Assembly (NCBI RefSeq): GCF_047496725.1
Contig: NC_132970.1
Location: 22,656,001-22,720,000 of the forward strand
From: Anoplolepis gracilipes
Lineage: Eukaryota; Arthropoda; Insecta; Hymenoptera; Formicidae
DNA length: 64,000 bases
Reading direction: 5' to 3'
Positions 12,652 through 25,586 of the stretch are shown here, piece by piece. How positions within the stretch are numbered: the stretch's first letter is position 1; each line of letters opens with the position of its first letter. A program made the position numbers and the translations under genes. A model generated the notes under the pieces. That model worked only from the letters and a program-made list of their open reading frames with translations. It was not told where the DNA came from and searched no databases.

Positions 12652-13598
12652 AAAAATTGTAGTATATTTGTGTTTAAACATCAATATTTAATTTTTACTT
12701 TCGGTTAGTTTTGATAAATTTAAATTAATTTTACCCAAATGTGTATTTTAAATTATTATTTGTATTGTTGAAAATTATTTATTTATAAATTTATGGAATC
12801 TTATATGTATATGTGGAAATATAAATCACTAAATTTGTGAATTTGTTGAACTATAAATTTATAGATTTAATGATGCAAATTTTTGAATCCTTATTTTTTA
12901 CTTTATCTCAATTTTATTCTGCGATAAAAAAATGTAAAAATCTCGAAAAATATATACGCGTGTTTACGAATTCTGGATGAATATATAATACCTTCTACGG
13001 GGGTAAATTGACAGATCATTGTGATTTCACGAAAGTGCGAAAATAAGCTATGTTATTAAAAATTATGTGGTGATATTTCGGTCATTCTAATTTCGGTGGC
13101 AAAAATTTTAGTATATTTGTGTTTAAACATCAATATTTAATTTTTATTTTCGGTTAAATTATTAGTTTTGGTAAATTTAAATTAATTTTACTCAAATGTA
13201 TTTTAAATTAATATTTGTATTATTGAAAATTATTTATTTATAAATTTCTAGAATCTTATATGTACATGTGGAAATATAAATCACTAAATTTGTGAACTTG
13301 TTGAACCATACATTTACAGATTTAATGATGTATAATTAAATAAACTAAAACAAACACGCGTGGGAATGCAAATTTTTGAATCCTTATTTTATTGCTTTAT
13401 CTCAATTTTATTCTGCGATAAAAAAAATGTAAAAATCTCGAAAAGTACATACGCGTGTTTACGAATTCTGGATGAATATATAATACCTTCTACGGGGGTA
13501 AATTGACAGATCATTGTGATTTCACGAAAGTGCGAAAATAAGCTATGTTATTAAAAATTATGTCGCTATATTTCGGTCATTCTAATTTCCGTGGCAAA
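12652..13598. repeat. Tandem duplication, two copies of about 450 and 495 bp
   Basis: Copy 1 (about 12652-13104) and copy 2 (about 13103-13598) are direct repeats, offset by about 449 bp at the AGTATATTTGTGTTTAAACA landmark. Both contain GATCATTGTGATTTCACGAA near their 3' ends and finish with CGGTCATTCTAATTTC. Copy 2 has about 40 extra bases near 13333-13372. Divergence is low, so the duplication looks fairly recent. Confidence 0.85.
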
Positions 13599-14000
13599 GT
13601 CGAGGAAGGCAACGGGGACTATAAATACAACCTAACCGTTTTGCTCGATCGTTTGTCGGAGCTATTGTCGCGGAGAGAAACACTCGCCCGTTCGCTCGCA
13701 CGGATCTCCTGCTCGTCGTTGCAGCAGCCTCCGCGCTTGCGGAGAACACGTGAAGCTCCGGAACCGACGGCCACCCAAGCCGCCATCAGACGTGCCGACG
13801 AGATTCTCTGTTTACACGATACCGTAATTTTATACCGTCGCCGTCGATCGTGGCCGCTGCGCCGCCGCCTTATGAACCCTCTCCTAGTCTTTTAGCGCGC
13901 ATCCGATACGCGTGTAGCCCGCGTGTCGGCTTTTCGAGTACGGTTTAGCCATTCACAAATGCACCTGTTAACGGTTTCGTCTTACGCGCCTTCTGAAATT
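13599..14000. promoter_or_regulatory. GC-richer islet with a TATA-like box at 13620-13627
   Basis: TATAAATA lies at the edge of an abrupt shift from AT-rich repeat to GC-rich sequence (about 13600-13930). This layout would suit a promoter with a 5' exon on the + strand. A 116-codon frame (13545-13895) spans the islet but starts inside the repeat and shows only low-complexity Arg-rich sequence, so I do not call it coding. No transcript can be shown from sequence alone. Confidence 0.3.
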
Positions 14001-17000
14001 TTGTTCCGAACCCTCACTAATTTGCTACATTGTTTGTTGTTGTATCAGTTTGATTTTTTGTATTATTTATTGATATTTTTAATACCCAAACATTTTTAAA
14101 ATAACAGAAGACATATAGACGTAAATATTTATGAAAAGTATGTACAACATATATACATACATGTATTTTTTTTACCTTACATCTATATATATGCGACCTT
14201 TATAATGTAAAGTTACATGACACTAGAATTGATTATTTTTTGAGAAAAACGTATTAACGTATAACATGAAATCAGGAAATTAAACTGCGTTAATATATCG
14301 GCGAGAAATTATTTCATTCTTCATATTAAAAAGCAAGGCAAGACAAATAACGGCATTTTATAATCACTATCAAAAATGCAGCCAAAGTAATTAAAAAGAC
14401 CGCCCCCTGCCATGTACGTATATAAACGTGTGGAAGATGCCCGGCCATAATCTCTGGTTCCGGTCTGCGGTTTTCCTATGAACACATGTGCAACCGACAC
14501 AGGTTTTCCTAGGGTGGTCTCGGTTTTTTTCGTGATGTGCTTTTATCTTAAATAAAACATATCCACAAACCTTGCAATAAAAATTGCCCGATTACTTATA
14601 ATTGTTTACGTCGCTTATCAAGATTTGGATAAAATACTGCCAATATAAATATTTTTTTACTTTTTTGCTATTATTTTATTTATTATGTTATTTTTATTTA
14701 ATTAATGAATAAATACAGAACATGACAACTTACATCAATGTTTTCTATAATATTATAGAGTCAATAGTCCGAATACAAATATTTGATTGCCACCCGAGAT
14801 AATATAGCACGCATCTTCCCACTTTTCTCTGCTTTTTATGACAGAAGCTAATTACTTTCCCTCAAGGAGAAGCACTTGAAGCTGTCGCAGAAAATGTCAC
14901 GGGAGGGCTCGAAAGTAGTAAAACGGTAAACAGGCAATGCACTATCTACGAGGGTTGCTTTCGAAGGAGCCAGAAGGAAGAGAGGATCATTACAAGGACC
15001 AAAGCACTTGACTTTCAACCCTTAAAACACTCGAATCTCGTTACAGTGTAAGGTTTATTAATTCTAAGGCATTCACTTAAAGTCATTTAAATGTAATATT
15101 CTACGATTATAGTGCGGATTGTTTGTTCTTTGCATAAATTGTTTTTTTAATATTTTACATTCAAGAAAGAAATTAAATTTCCGCCATTTAACAATATTGT
15201 TTAATTTTAAGAGAGATTTATATAGAGAGAGGACACTTACTGATTATTCGTCTTTTATTGTAAAAAACAGTTTTCTTTTCTGCAGCTTTTGAACTTGGAA
15301 AAATTTACATATGACAACGGTATTTAATGTCCTAATTAGAATAAATGAGTCAAATAAACAGATGGATGACGTAGATCGCGAGGAGAAGAACCGGCGCAGA
15401 GAGGAAGTATGAAGACAGAGACAAGATGGCCACGCTGCTCCTCTTTCGTCGGCTCGTTTGCTCCAAGGCAAATAAACTCCTCCTGAGAATTCGTGGTCTA
15501 CAACATCCACCGCGTGGCCTAACATCCTTAGTCACAATTTTCTAATATCTAATTTAACGCATAAATTAGGAACAGAATATATCTATTTATTGCTTAGCTC
15601 TTGTTTCAAATAATTATTCAAAAAAGGAACAACTGCGCAAATTTGTCTGAAAATTAATGTCTATCATATTGAAATCAAGCAAAAGAAACTGCCGATTTTT
15701 CTTACAGTTATAAATCATCTAGATAAAATTTTCTAAATCAGCAGAAATTAATTTTTTATACAGAATAAATAATAAAGCAAATAATGACATAATTACGTGA
15801 TTAGATATATAAGAAAAAAAAATCTGATTATTAAGATCAGATAAAGTTTAATCTAAAAATTTAGGTAAAAAATTTGTCTTCCAAAAAATAGAATTTATAA
15901 TATTGTATTCTTTTCAAATTCAATGTTATTGAGATTAAATAAAAGAGCACGAAAAAGAGATTTTTTAAGAATATCTAGAGATTTTTTTAAATATATGTAT
16001 ATATCTTAAAATATTCTAAGAAATTAAATAGTCTTCCTTTTATAGATCTGAACTTTATTTTTAAAAGTTGTAAACATATCATTATCATATTATATATAAT
16101 TGTACATAATTGCAAACAAATCCTATAGAAATTAATTTAGTTAAAGATACATTTCAAAATTAATTAACACTTGTGTTTTTTCAGCGGATGTACTACTTTT
16201 TTCAATAGGATCTCAAAACGAGCTCTTGTAATTTACGAGCGAAATTTCTTTTTACGACCTCTCGAAAGAAAGAGAGTGCCATCCTTTCGAGACCAGTCTC
16301 TCAAGGATCGCAATAAACTTAAGCACGTGGAACGGAGCACCGTGATAAGGCATGAACTCTTTCTTTCTATCATTGCTGGTCATTCGACACTCGGTCACGT
16401 GAGAAGTCGAATAAACATCTCTTCTCGATTGAAGCTTCGATCACTGAGATCGTCTTTTTGGTATCGAGTGATGATTGCCTGGCAAAGTATCGTTACATAG
16501 CATACGAAGATCTTTATGCGCAGTAACAAGCACGTCAGAAAATCATTTTTAACACTCGCAGTACGTTGAAAATTATAATTACTCTCGGAATCAAATCAGA
16601 AAGATAATATAATAATTCAATGTTTCATGTGTAAGAAAAAGTATCTTAGTATAATTTATTTATCATTGTTCATGAATGTTCACCGGATATCTGAATCTTG
16701 CATAAATATTAAAAAATATATTTTTGTAAATATATATTTCTTTAAATATTAATTTAGTAATATAATTATAAAAATATATTATCATACAAATAGTTGTATA
16801 AAACGCTGCCAAAACATTGCATATGCATTTAATTATATAATAGATATTATACAAGAACAAGTATGTGTATTTTTATTAATTCAATGTAATAAAATTTCTA
16901 ATCCTTTAAAGTTTAAAAAAAATTTTAGAGATGGATCTTGAATGATAAAAGATATCTCTTTACCTCTTTCAAGATTAAAAATATAATCTGAAAAAAACTT

Positions 17001-17596
17001 GAATATATTTTTAAATGTATTAAGAAGAAAAGTTAAATAACTTTTAGTTTATATTAGGTTTTTAAATAAGTTTTATGAATAATAAGGATGGAAAATATTT
17101 TGAATAAAATATTCTTTATTTTTCTATTTAAACAAAAGTCTTTTATTTAACAAAAAAAAAAAAACGACAAAAACTTATTCAAGTACTGATAAATAAATTT
17201 AAGCGGTCGCGAGAACCTTAATTAATAAATTTAATTATAAAATGTCAATAATGTTAATGTATTAAATTTTACATTAACATGAATTATCTTTTATTAATTA
17301 ACTCACAATAAAAAATTATTTAAGAGGAAAATGTAGATATATTTTTATCAATTTATTTATCATTAATACAATCACAAATTAAGAAATTTCATTTAATACG
17401 TGTTAATTTAATTTTTTGCTGAAACTTTAAATTTAATAACAACTCATATAAATAAAAACTTACATTTTTTTAAATATATTAAATAACTTCAAATTTAATA
17501 TACGAATTATTGTTCTGTCGATATTTTTGATAAACTTACTTTTCAAATAAAATTAAAATATCTTTTCTTAATAATGAATAGTATAATAATTTTATT
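14001..17596. other. AT-rich intergenic region, no gene seen
   Basis: AT-rich DNA with modestly GC-richer patches at 14850-15050, 15350-15530 and 16200-16500. Open frames in the patches are at most about 109 codons, without recognisable domains or convincing splice partners. Confidence 0.4.
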
Positions 17597-17899
17597 CTAA
17601 AATTTAAAAAAATATGTGTATAAAAGAGAGGTAACAAAATCGTCCAATTCCTCGAAAGAATTTGCTTTACTAAAAAAATTATATTTTGCGAGAAGGCTTT
17701 GCCTAGTGTGGAAATAAGGCGGTTCTATGAACGGGCGGAGCAACCCAGCAGCATCTCGTTGGTTAAGAGGTGGACCAATTGCTTCTCTTCTTCTCTTCTT
17801 CATCATTTGCATCCGCAGCTGTGCATCGCGGTTCCGAAGACGGATACATTCAGCGTACACAGCTACACAGATAGCGAAATCTTTCGAAGCAACAGTCAC
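17597..17899 (-). other. Unexplained 100-codon open frame, minus strand
   Basis: The frame begins at a GTG just after an in-frame TGA, so there is no proper ATG start. It would have to be an internal exon or a remnant. Its N-terminal half is Arg/Lys-rich and hydrophobic, followed by an acidic and aromatic stretch ending in SFEELDDFVTSLL. The composition is protein-like and the DNA is GC-richer than its surroundings (17700-17900). It vaguely recalls the N-terminal regions of PIF/Harbinger-type transposon proteins, but that is only an impression. It may equally be non-coding. Confidence 0.2.
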
Positions 17900-19570
17900 T
17901 TGTAATTTTCAAGTAAACTAAATACGAATTGTTTATGTAAAGAATATCGATCAGTGCTTTAACATTGCTTACATTGCCGTGAAATTTGTGGAAATTTTCA
18001 CGTACAAATATAATTGATTTAACATTTACAAATAACAAACCTAATACAACACATTTTCATACTTATAAATTTTATATAATTAGTAGTATATTCGATAAAC
18101 AATATTAATCTTTGTAAGTCACATTTTTTTTTGTTCTGTTCCTAGTCACGTGGACCAAAATGTCATAATTCGCAGTTTTAACTGTCTCAAAGTGTTTGGA
18201 AAAAATCTACAGAAATTTATATATATATTTCTTGGTATCTATATAGAAAATAGTCTGTAGGAAATAGTGTACGACAAAAGTTTAAAAAAATATTTTTTTT
18301 TGATTGCTTTACTTTTATTAATTGAGACATTTTATTGTTAAAATATTGATAATGTAAAAATAGCTCACATATAACCTTTAAGAATTACTAGAACAATTAA
18401 TGCATATGCAATATCCTAGGATCAATATACTTTACAGTATCCACTTTTTACCTATATTGATTCAATTTGAAGTTCAATTTTTTTCTTATTATAATAAAAC
18501 TTCAACACTTCTTAAGAGAAATAGAATGCAATTGCAAAATCATATGGCAAAGCCATTTATTTGTATGTTTCTTTCTCTCGTTTACTCAATATTTAATATA
18601 ACATGTATAATATAATAATAACAAATAATTTTTTTTTCACTTAATATATTATGCTACTTTAATCAGTGCTTTTTACTGAGTAAACTGTTGAATTGAATTT
18701 TTATGATTTGAATAAACTTAATTTTTTTGACTTAAAATGTTATTAAAACTTATATAACTTTTGATAAAATTATAATTTTTTTTTAAATCGAACAAATCAA
18801 AATTTCAACTGTGATAACTTTACTTATTTCTAAATAATGTTTATTTATTTCTAAATAAAAAAATGATAACTATTGAACAAAGATTTCCGAGAAAAAAATA
18901 TGTAAGATAAAATATGATTTTAGAAAGGTGTCTTAAAGTTTTAATGTTATTCTTATATATTCAATTTTTTTAGATAATTAGACCTATGTAAAAATTATTT
19001 TATATTTTATGTAACTATTTTATATAGTTTCGAAAATTTTTTAATAAAATTAATTTTGATATTTTAGTCATTTACAAGTGCAAAAAAAATTTTTTAAAGA
19101 AAAGTAAAATTCTAACATAAGAGTTTGCAATGTAATACTTACAAATTTTACAAATTCGCTTTAAAAATCCGTTCTTGTGCACTTCTTTAAAATTAAATTA
19201 AAAAATTTTTTACTGAATTATAAATTTATTGAAATGTCAAAATATATATATTCAAAATCAAGTATCTATGATATCTTTATTTACTTGACATCTTTATCTA
19301 TATCTTTTGATATCTTTATTTATTAGTTTTAACATGAAAACATATATAGTCGTTATATGCAACTATCACACTCAAAAAATATAAGCTTCAGATTAATACA
19401 AACATGAAGAAATGTTTTAAATTAACGAGATATCCTTCAAATATCTCTTAAACATTTCCTGAATTTTTCTCGATATTCATAAATCACACTTCATGGGTTC
19501 TACAAGAATTTTTTTAGTTATACATGTATTTTTCACTTTGCTATTTACTTCAATAAGGAGTATCTTATTC
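17900..19570. other. AT-rich intergenic region, nothing seen
   Basis: Very AT-rich with short, stop-dense frames on both strands. No repeat structure, RNA gene or coding signal was recognised. Confidence 0.4.
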
Positions 19571-20370
19571 TATCTTCTTACAACATGAACGATAATTGCA
19601 GACTTCCTATAGAAGGCAATGAGCCACATGATGGCATATACCACCGACGGCTAAATCCAAATAACGCCATTACGCAATCCACTTCCCCATAATCCCGCGA
19701 CGACGAAGAAGATGTTGGAGTCGCGATGATGCGAAAGCAGTTCGAGACGCCATTGGCCACAGCATCTGGCTTTCGTCCGAAACGTCGGCGTGCGGCCAAT
19801 CCGAGTCTCGTGTTCTCGTCTTGATCGTCACGCCTACGAGAGAGATGCTCGTCTCGACGCCTGTCACCCTGCGATCAACGTCATCCGCGGGCGAGATTCC
19901 GCTCTCGTGCCGAGCGGGCGAACAGCAGTCATCCGAAAACACTTAGCGGCGCATCTCACAGCGACTCCGTAAGCCGTACGCCGTCGAGAAGCGAGTCTAA
20001 ATAATTGACCCCTCCGCGGCGGAATCGCGCAAACAATTTACATCCGATTGTGTAAATATCCGCAACCTCGACGTCGCGTTTATCGGTGGCGGCGAAGGTC
20101 CCGCGCGAGTTCGTTGCTCCGTGAGCGAAAAAAAAAAAAAAAAAATTCATCAAGAGTTTCTAATAACTTCCATTTCGATTTTCGCGTAAGATTAACCGTA
20201 CGATATAATAATCGCGTCGTCTCGTAGCGTCTCTTCGTGATATATCTCTGTGCGAATCATAAATAGTGCGTTTGTTCGTTATACCGTTTGGAAACACTTT
20301 CTCGCTAAAAATATGCCCGTCACGGCTGAACTTTGACGGTCGGCGATCGGTTGAAGGACCAAGACTCCAG
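19571..20370 (+). promoter_or_regulatory. FoxF 5' flank and probable 5' UTR
   Basis: A GC-richer block leads directly into the FoxF start codon. The open frame runs in-frame upstream of the ATG to at least 20266, but no ATG occurs in that stretch. A poly(A) run lies at about 20130-20145. There is no convincing TATA box at a fixed distance. Other frames here (19578-19942, minus) overlap one another and look spurious. The transcription start cannot be placed from sequence. Confidence 0.4.
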
Positions 20371-23300
20371 ATGAACCAGAGCGTGATCGTGCCGTCGATG
20401 CCGCGCGACTCCGGCGCCGAAAGCGTGCGGTTGACTATGAAGAACGAGTCCGAGTCCGGTCTGCGTCAACAGGAGCAAACGGTCGTCGTGCATCCGAATT
20501 CCACGACGGCCGCACGATCGGCGCTGCTGCCGATGAGCGCGAGTAGTTTGCCTCAGGAGACGAATCTGGAGCCGTTGATGTGCAATCCAACGAGCAACGA
20601 GATACCCAGAAAACCCGGCACTCGCCGTCAAGAGAAGCCGCCGTATTCGTACATCGCCCTGATCGTGATGGCCATCCAGTCGAGTCCGGGTAAGAGACTA
20701 ACCCTGTCAGAGATCTACTCGTTTCTACAGCAGCGTTTCCCGTTCTTCCGTGGCACTTATCAGGGTTGGAAGAACTCAGTGCGTCACAATCTCAGTTTAA
20801 ACGAGTGCTTCATCAAGCTACCCAAAGGTCTAGGTAGACCCGGGAAGGGTCACTATTGGACTATCGACCCGTCTACGGAGTACATGTTCGAAGAGGGTAG
20901 CTTCCGGCGACGGCCGCGTGGCTTTCGGCGCAAATGTCAAGCCCTGAAGCCGCAATATCCGCAATACTACTCGGGCCCCGGTCCCGTCGGTGTACAAACG
21001 TCTGGTCCGTACGAGAATCTGGCCACCGGTCCCGGTATCGAGTACGCCAACGGTTATCAGAATCAGTATCAGAACTATCAGGAATACGCCATGTACGCGC
21101 CGAGCGCAGCAATGTCCGCCGATTGGGCGTATCCGGACGGGCACACGACGTACAAATCGGGGCCACCGATAGCCGAGGTGACCTACAAAACTACCGAGGT
21201 CACGTACAAGACTGGCAGCGAATCGGCACCGTCGGTTTACAGAAACGGCGAGCTAGTGACGTTCAAGAGCGAGCCCGGTTTCGGTGCCAGAAGTCAGGAT
21301 CAGCTGACGGCCTACCGTCCGCCAACCGACAGTTACCCGACGGTGAAAGATCACCAGCAGCATCACCCAACCGACTATAAAGACGAGACAATGATGAGCA
21401 ACTATTCAAAGTGCTCGACTCCCACCACTCAAGCACCTGGACAGGATTATTATATCGGTTACGGCCTCGCAGGAGTCAACAATACTACCGGTGTCAATAT
21501 CTCCATGCAATCTATGCAAGAGCAACCGAATGGTAATAGCAGTCCTATAGCCAATGTTAGTTCACCGCATAGCGGATGTCAGACTCCTGCAGATCACGGT
21601 GAGTAAAAATGTTTTTCTTTCCCGCTAAAATATATATTTTTTTATTGTGTTATTAACGTGTCAAATAGTTGCGTTATTTTACCAAATATGATCATTCGCA
21701 ATTGCGAGTTTGAAAAATTTTCAGAATATTTTTTTACAACACAAAGAGTGTAATATTATTAATTTTAGCTCTATCGTTTAATTTTTCGATATTTTTGTTC
21801 AGTGAATATTATAAAATGTCACGTATTTTAAAAAGTCATCTTTGAAACTTTTATATATGTAAATACAATGAAAATAGAAATTACACAAATAATGAAAATT
21901 AGAATGTAATACAGTCTAAAAATGTCAAATGCGAAAGAAATTTCTGTACATGCGATAAAAATATAACACTGCGCGACGATGCGATTTTAGTTAGATTTAA
22001 AGTGTTCTTGTTAAAAAGTTGAAACTAGGAGCTTGACAGAAAATATGAGATGATGGAGCACAACAATAGATAAATGCAACGATATATCGCGCTTACGACC
22101 TTTAAGCGAGATATATAATGCTTACGAACTTTGAGCTCTCTTTGCGTCGCGAGGACGAAGTTGACGGCTCGCGACGTCATTTAGGGGCCATCTGGAAAAT
22201 TGGGAGACAGTTTACGATCTTTCAGGCGCCGTGTCCTGCAAAGTGAAACCATGACGCGACTATTCTTTCGAACCTTTCATCCTTTATAATAATAAAAAAA
22301 ATTATAAGGCACAAGCCAAAACTTCTTCTCGGAATACTTATGCATCGACTAAAGAAGTAATTTTTTTAGAAGAACATAATTCTCTCATTCGATTTAATCC
22401 TCATTCGTACAATCCAATTCAAATTTGCCTGCATTATATTTTAATAAATGTAATATTAATTTATATATAATACTTGTATTATATTTTGACATATATAATA
22501 TTAATTTGATTCAATAAAAATATTATAACTTGTTTTTAATTTTATTTGCTTGAAATTATAAAAATACGGCTAAATTAATTTATAATCCTATATTTTAATA
22601 AATGTAATATTAACTTACATATAATATTTGTATTATATTTTGACAAATATAATATTAATTTGATTCAATAAAAATATTATAACTAAGTTTTAATTTTATT
22701 TGTTTGAAATTATGAAAGTACGGCTAAATTAATTTATAATACTATACTAGTACTAGTTAAATTTTTTAAATATATAATATTATAATAAATCCTGAAAAAT
22801 AATTTATTCTTACACAATGCATATGTTAAAACAGAAATATATATACTCACACATATAACAATAATGTGTTGAGGCAATTTTGATCGTATAATGATTTAAT
22901 AAAAAGATTATCTCGTCAGAGAGGATACGGATGGATAGATGCAAAACAACTATGACGATTTAAATCGTCGTAGTTGACAGAAAGAATTAACCGAAGTGAC
23001 ATCCCTGTCACGCCCCTGTGACGCTTTTCGAACTCATAACTTGTACCCTGTAACTTAACACGTGTAACTCGCCGTAAGACGGAGGCGTCAAGGCGTTTCC
23101 TTTTCTCGCGAGATTAATTTAGCCAGCACTGTGTCTGACAAGGCGATAATAAAATGCTCGTTAACACTATGCTTTATGGTAACGAAACAGTCGATAATTT
23201 CGATGCGAGTGAAAAATATTACAGAATTCGATCCGCAATATCTTATTTGCAACCTATGCAAGTAAAGCATAGATAGATATATATTTATATTTTTTTAGAT

Positions 23301-24295
23301 TTGAATCATCTATGTCAAAGCTTTATTTCGTTGTAAGATCAAAAATGATTCTGCAATAAATCATTCGATAATTGGATGATCTCATTCTACATAAAAATAA
23401 TCATTATTTATTTTCGAGGTTGAGGGAGGCGCGCGTAAAATGCATTTTTCGCCTCAGGCGTAGTCGCGTGCTAACAAGTGCTTACTCGAATCGTTTATCG
23501 CATAAATATTTATCAGAGGCATAAACGAGATGATTTAATTCGGCCTTAACCCTACAGAGAATGAAGCATCGTAATATTTACGGCGCTAATTTTACCGAAA
23601 GCATATTGATCCACAAATTGTTCTCTTAAACTCTTTATTGCTCGTAAGTCTTTTCGATTTAATCTTGAACTTTGATAATTAAATCTCTAATAAAGCTGTG
23701 TGGTTAAAAAAAAATAGCTGATGTATAACAAATATTATATTCTATTAGAAAAAAGATAGTCACGTTGTTTCAAATATATTTTAGAAAATTCTAAATATAT
23801 TTTACATTGATAATTAATTAAACGCTATAATTTAGCATCATACGATGTATGAAAATTTGAATAAAAAAAGTAAATGTCGAAATATTCAGTAGAGTTTTTA
23901 AGTTTCTACAAATATCTCGGTTTGCGAACAGTCTAATCTCGATTAAGGAGGGTAAATCTCTTCCTCCTGTATCTTGATACAACGTCGGATCGACAGGAGA
24001 TAAACGCTACCACCCACGCTTTCTACATCGCAGATTTCTTCTTCTTGTTCGTCTTCCGTCAGTCAGTGGAGTGTAAACGAGATCGATCCATGCAGACGCC
24101 ACGGTAGGCTCGCCTTTTTACTCTTCTTACCCGCCACGCTCTACGTATATTTCTGGAGCGCGATCTCTTTACGAACTATGGCCTGTTGTGCCGGTATTCC
24201 GGTCAGAACACAAGTTGTGTGCTTCTTGAAAGCCAGCGTCTTCGCGTTCGCGCACGCTCGCTCGAAGAAAAAAAAAAAGAAGAAGAAATGGCGCG

Positions 24296-24350
<55 letters not shown>

Positions 24351-25586
24351 AGACACATAGGTCGAGCACGGAGAGCATTTGGACCTACGAGAGGGATTTT
24401 GACTGACAGGAGCGCCATCGGACCACCCACGAAGTCGTTCCAAGACATCGCGGTACCACTCGCGACGTCGCGCTTCCGAATCAAGAAAACTGGCTGATCT
24501 CTGAATCAAAAAGCCTCTGGCGTAGCGCCGGAAAATTTTGCGAGTTAAAATAACAGAGATATTACACAAAAAGATTAGCAATATTCGACGTATGATAAAT
24601 ATGTGAAACAAGAGCCTCGAAAGTTTTGAAAAGAAACTAGCAAATCCGTAATTCGCATATGAATATGAGAAGCAAAAATTAATACGAGGATGCAAGGGAG
24701 AGAAAGGAAAAAAAAAAAAAAAAAAAAAAAAAACAGAACAAAATCGAGACACGAGTGAAGTGGCTGCTTGAGAAGAAGCTACTTGAGAACTGCCGGAGCT
24801 TTAGATTTATGGAGCCTAACCCAAGTACCAATTTCTATCGTGAGATCTTTCGTTCCATTTCTTTCGATTTCCATCGCGTACGGTCTTAAATGATAAAATT
24901 GGAATAAAATCTCATATTCGCATATATAAATTGTTTAAAAATTGCAGTCAAATATTTATACATCTCTCGTTAAGACGATAGAAAAAAAAGATCGTGCAAG
25001 TGTATATCACGACAACGCTTAATGTTTCCAATAAACTATTCTCATTGATTAAATAATAAATCTTTATACGCATTAACGTAGTAGTAATCTTAGTAGTTCG
25101 TTGATTTTAATTTGGAACGTGAGATATCTGTTCATTTTTTAAAAATATGTTTTATTAAAAAAAATAAAACATGCAAAACTTTAAGAAAATAATAAGAGAA
25201 TAATAATCAATCATATTTTCACCAAAAAAAAATTAAAATTTCTCAGATACTTTACGAGATATTTTTTTGTGAAAAATACATAGTTTTGAAATAATTAATA
25301 ATTTTGTGATTTCTTTTTGATTTCAGGCATAAAAATGCAGTGCAGTTCTAGCTCGAGTTCAAATAGTTCTGGTGGTGGCATTATTGACCGTAAACCATCC
25401 TATTTCGCACATCCTGGAGGATCGGTAGCTTTGAGCTCTTTGAGCTCGTTGGGTTCGTTAAATCTAAGCAACATCGGTGGTCTAAGTATATCGAACATAC
25501 CTGGTGCAGTTTCGACAAATATCCATCACGCATCAACACCACCGCCAGCAACAATGTACTACGATCAGATCAAGTACAGCATGTGA
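20371..25586 (+). CDS. FoxF: FoxF-type forkhead transcription factor (biniou orthologue)
   Basis: Sequence-specific nuclear DNA-binding protein. In other animals FoxF (Drosophila biniou) directs visceral mesoderm and gut-muscle development. Two coding exons: 20371-21598 and 25327-25586. The intron has donor GTGAGT at 21599 and acceptor TTTCAG ending at 25326; a split Gly codon keeps the frame, giving 495 aa. The start is the first in-frame ATG. The winged-helix forkhead domain spans about residues 89-185: KPPYSYIALIVMAIQSS, then the recognition-helix segment WKNSVRHNLSLNECF, then wing 2 with GSFRRRPRGFRRKCQALKP. The residues just after the domain are what assign it to FoxF rather than FoxA, FoxC or FoxL. 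The rest is low-complexity: a Tyr/Gln/Pro-rich middle with two VTYKT repeats, and a Ser/Gly/Leu-rich second exon. The protein ends YYDQIKYSM, resembling the Tyr-rich, Asp-Ile-Lys-containing tail of vertebrate FoxF. Upstream non-coding exons cannot be excluded. Family call very sure; exact start fairly sure. Confidence 0.95.
22441..22748. repeat. Two-copy tandem duplication, unit about 154 bp
   Basis: The TTAATAAATGTAATATTAA landmark occurs at 22441 and again at 22595. Each copy continues through GATTCAATAAAAATATTATA and GCTAAATTAATTTATAA. A few substitutions separate the copies. The duplication lies within the FoxF intron and is non-coding. Confidence 0.85.
24298..24345. repeat. (CA)n microsatellite
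   Basis: About 24 uninterrupted CA units in the FoxF intron. It gives Thr-His or Cys-Val artefact frames on the two strands. Confidence 0.97.

Larger units (their letters stand above)
21599..25326 (+). other. FoxF intron 1 (3.7 kb)
   Basis: A canonical GT-AG intron separates the forkhead exon from the short C-terminal exon. It contains a 154-bp tandem duplication (22441-22748), a CA microsatellite (24298-24345), a poly(A) run (about 24708-24733) and GC-richer islets at 22040-22260, 22920-23110, 23400-23600 and 23930-24520. The islets are reasonable places to look for FoxF regulatory elements, but nothing in them is recognisable by eye. The 203-codon minus-strand frame at 24141-24752 crosses both microsatellites and is spurious. 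Confidence 0.75.

Noticed and set aside
13545..13895. 116-codon + strand frame
   Set aside because: Starts inside a tandem duplication, spans a TATA-like box, and is Arg/Ser/Leu low-complexity without homology I recognise.
20266..20370. Upstream extension of FoxF from a GTG
   Set aside because: GTG is not a normal start in nuclear genes; the first in-frame ATG is at 20371.
20320..21172. Open frames antisense to, or shifted from, the FoxF exon
   Set aside because: Shadows of a GC-rich true coding exon; the FoxF frame has clear forkhead domain homology.
24141..24752. 203-codon minus-strand frame
   Set aside because: Crosses a poly(A) run and the CA array (Cys-Val repeat) inside the FoxF intron.
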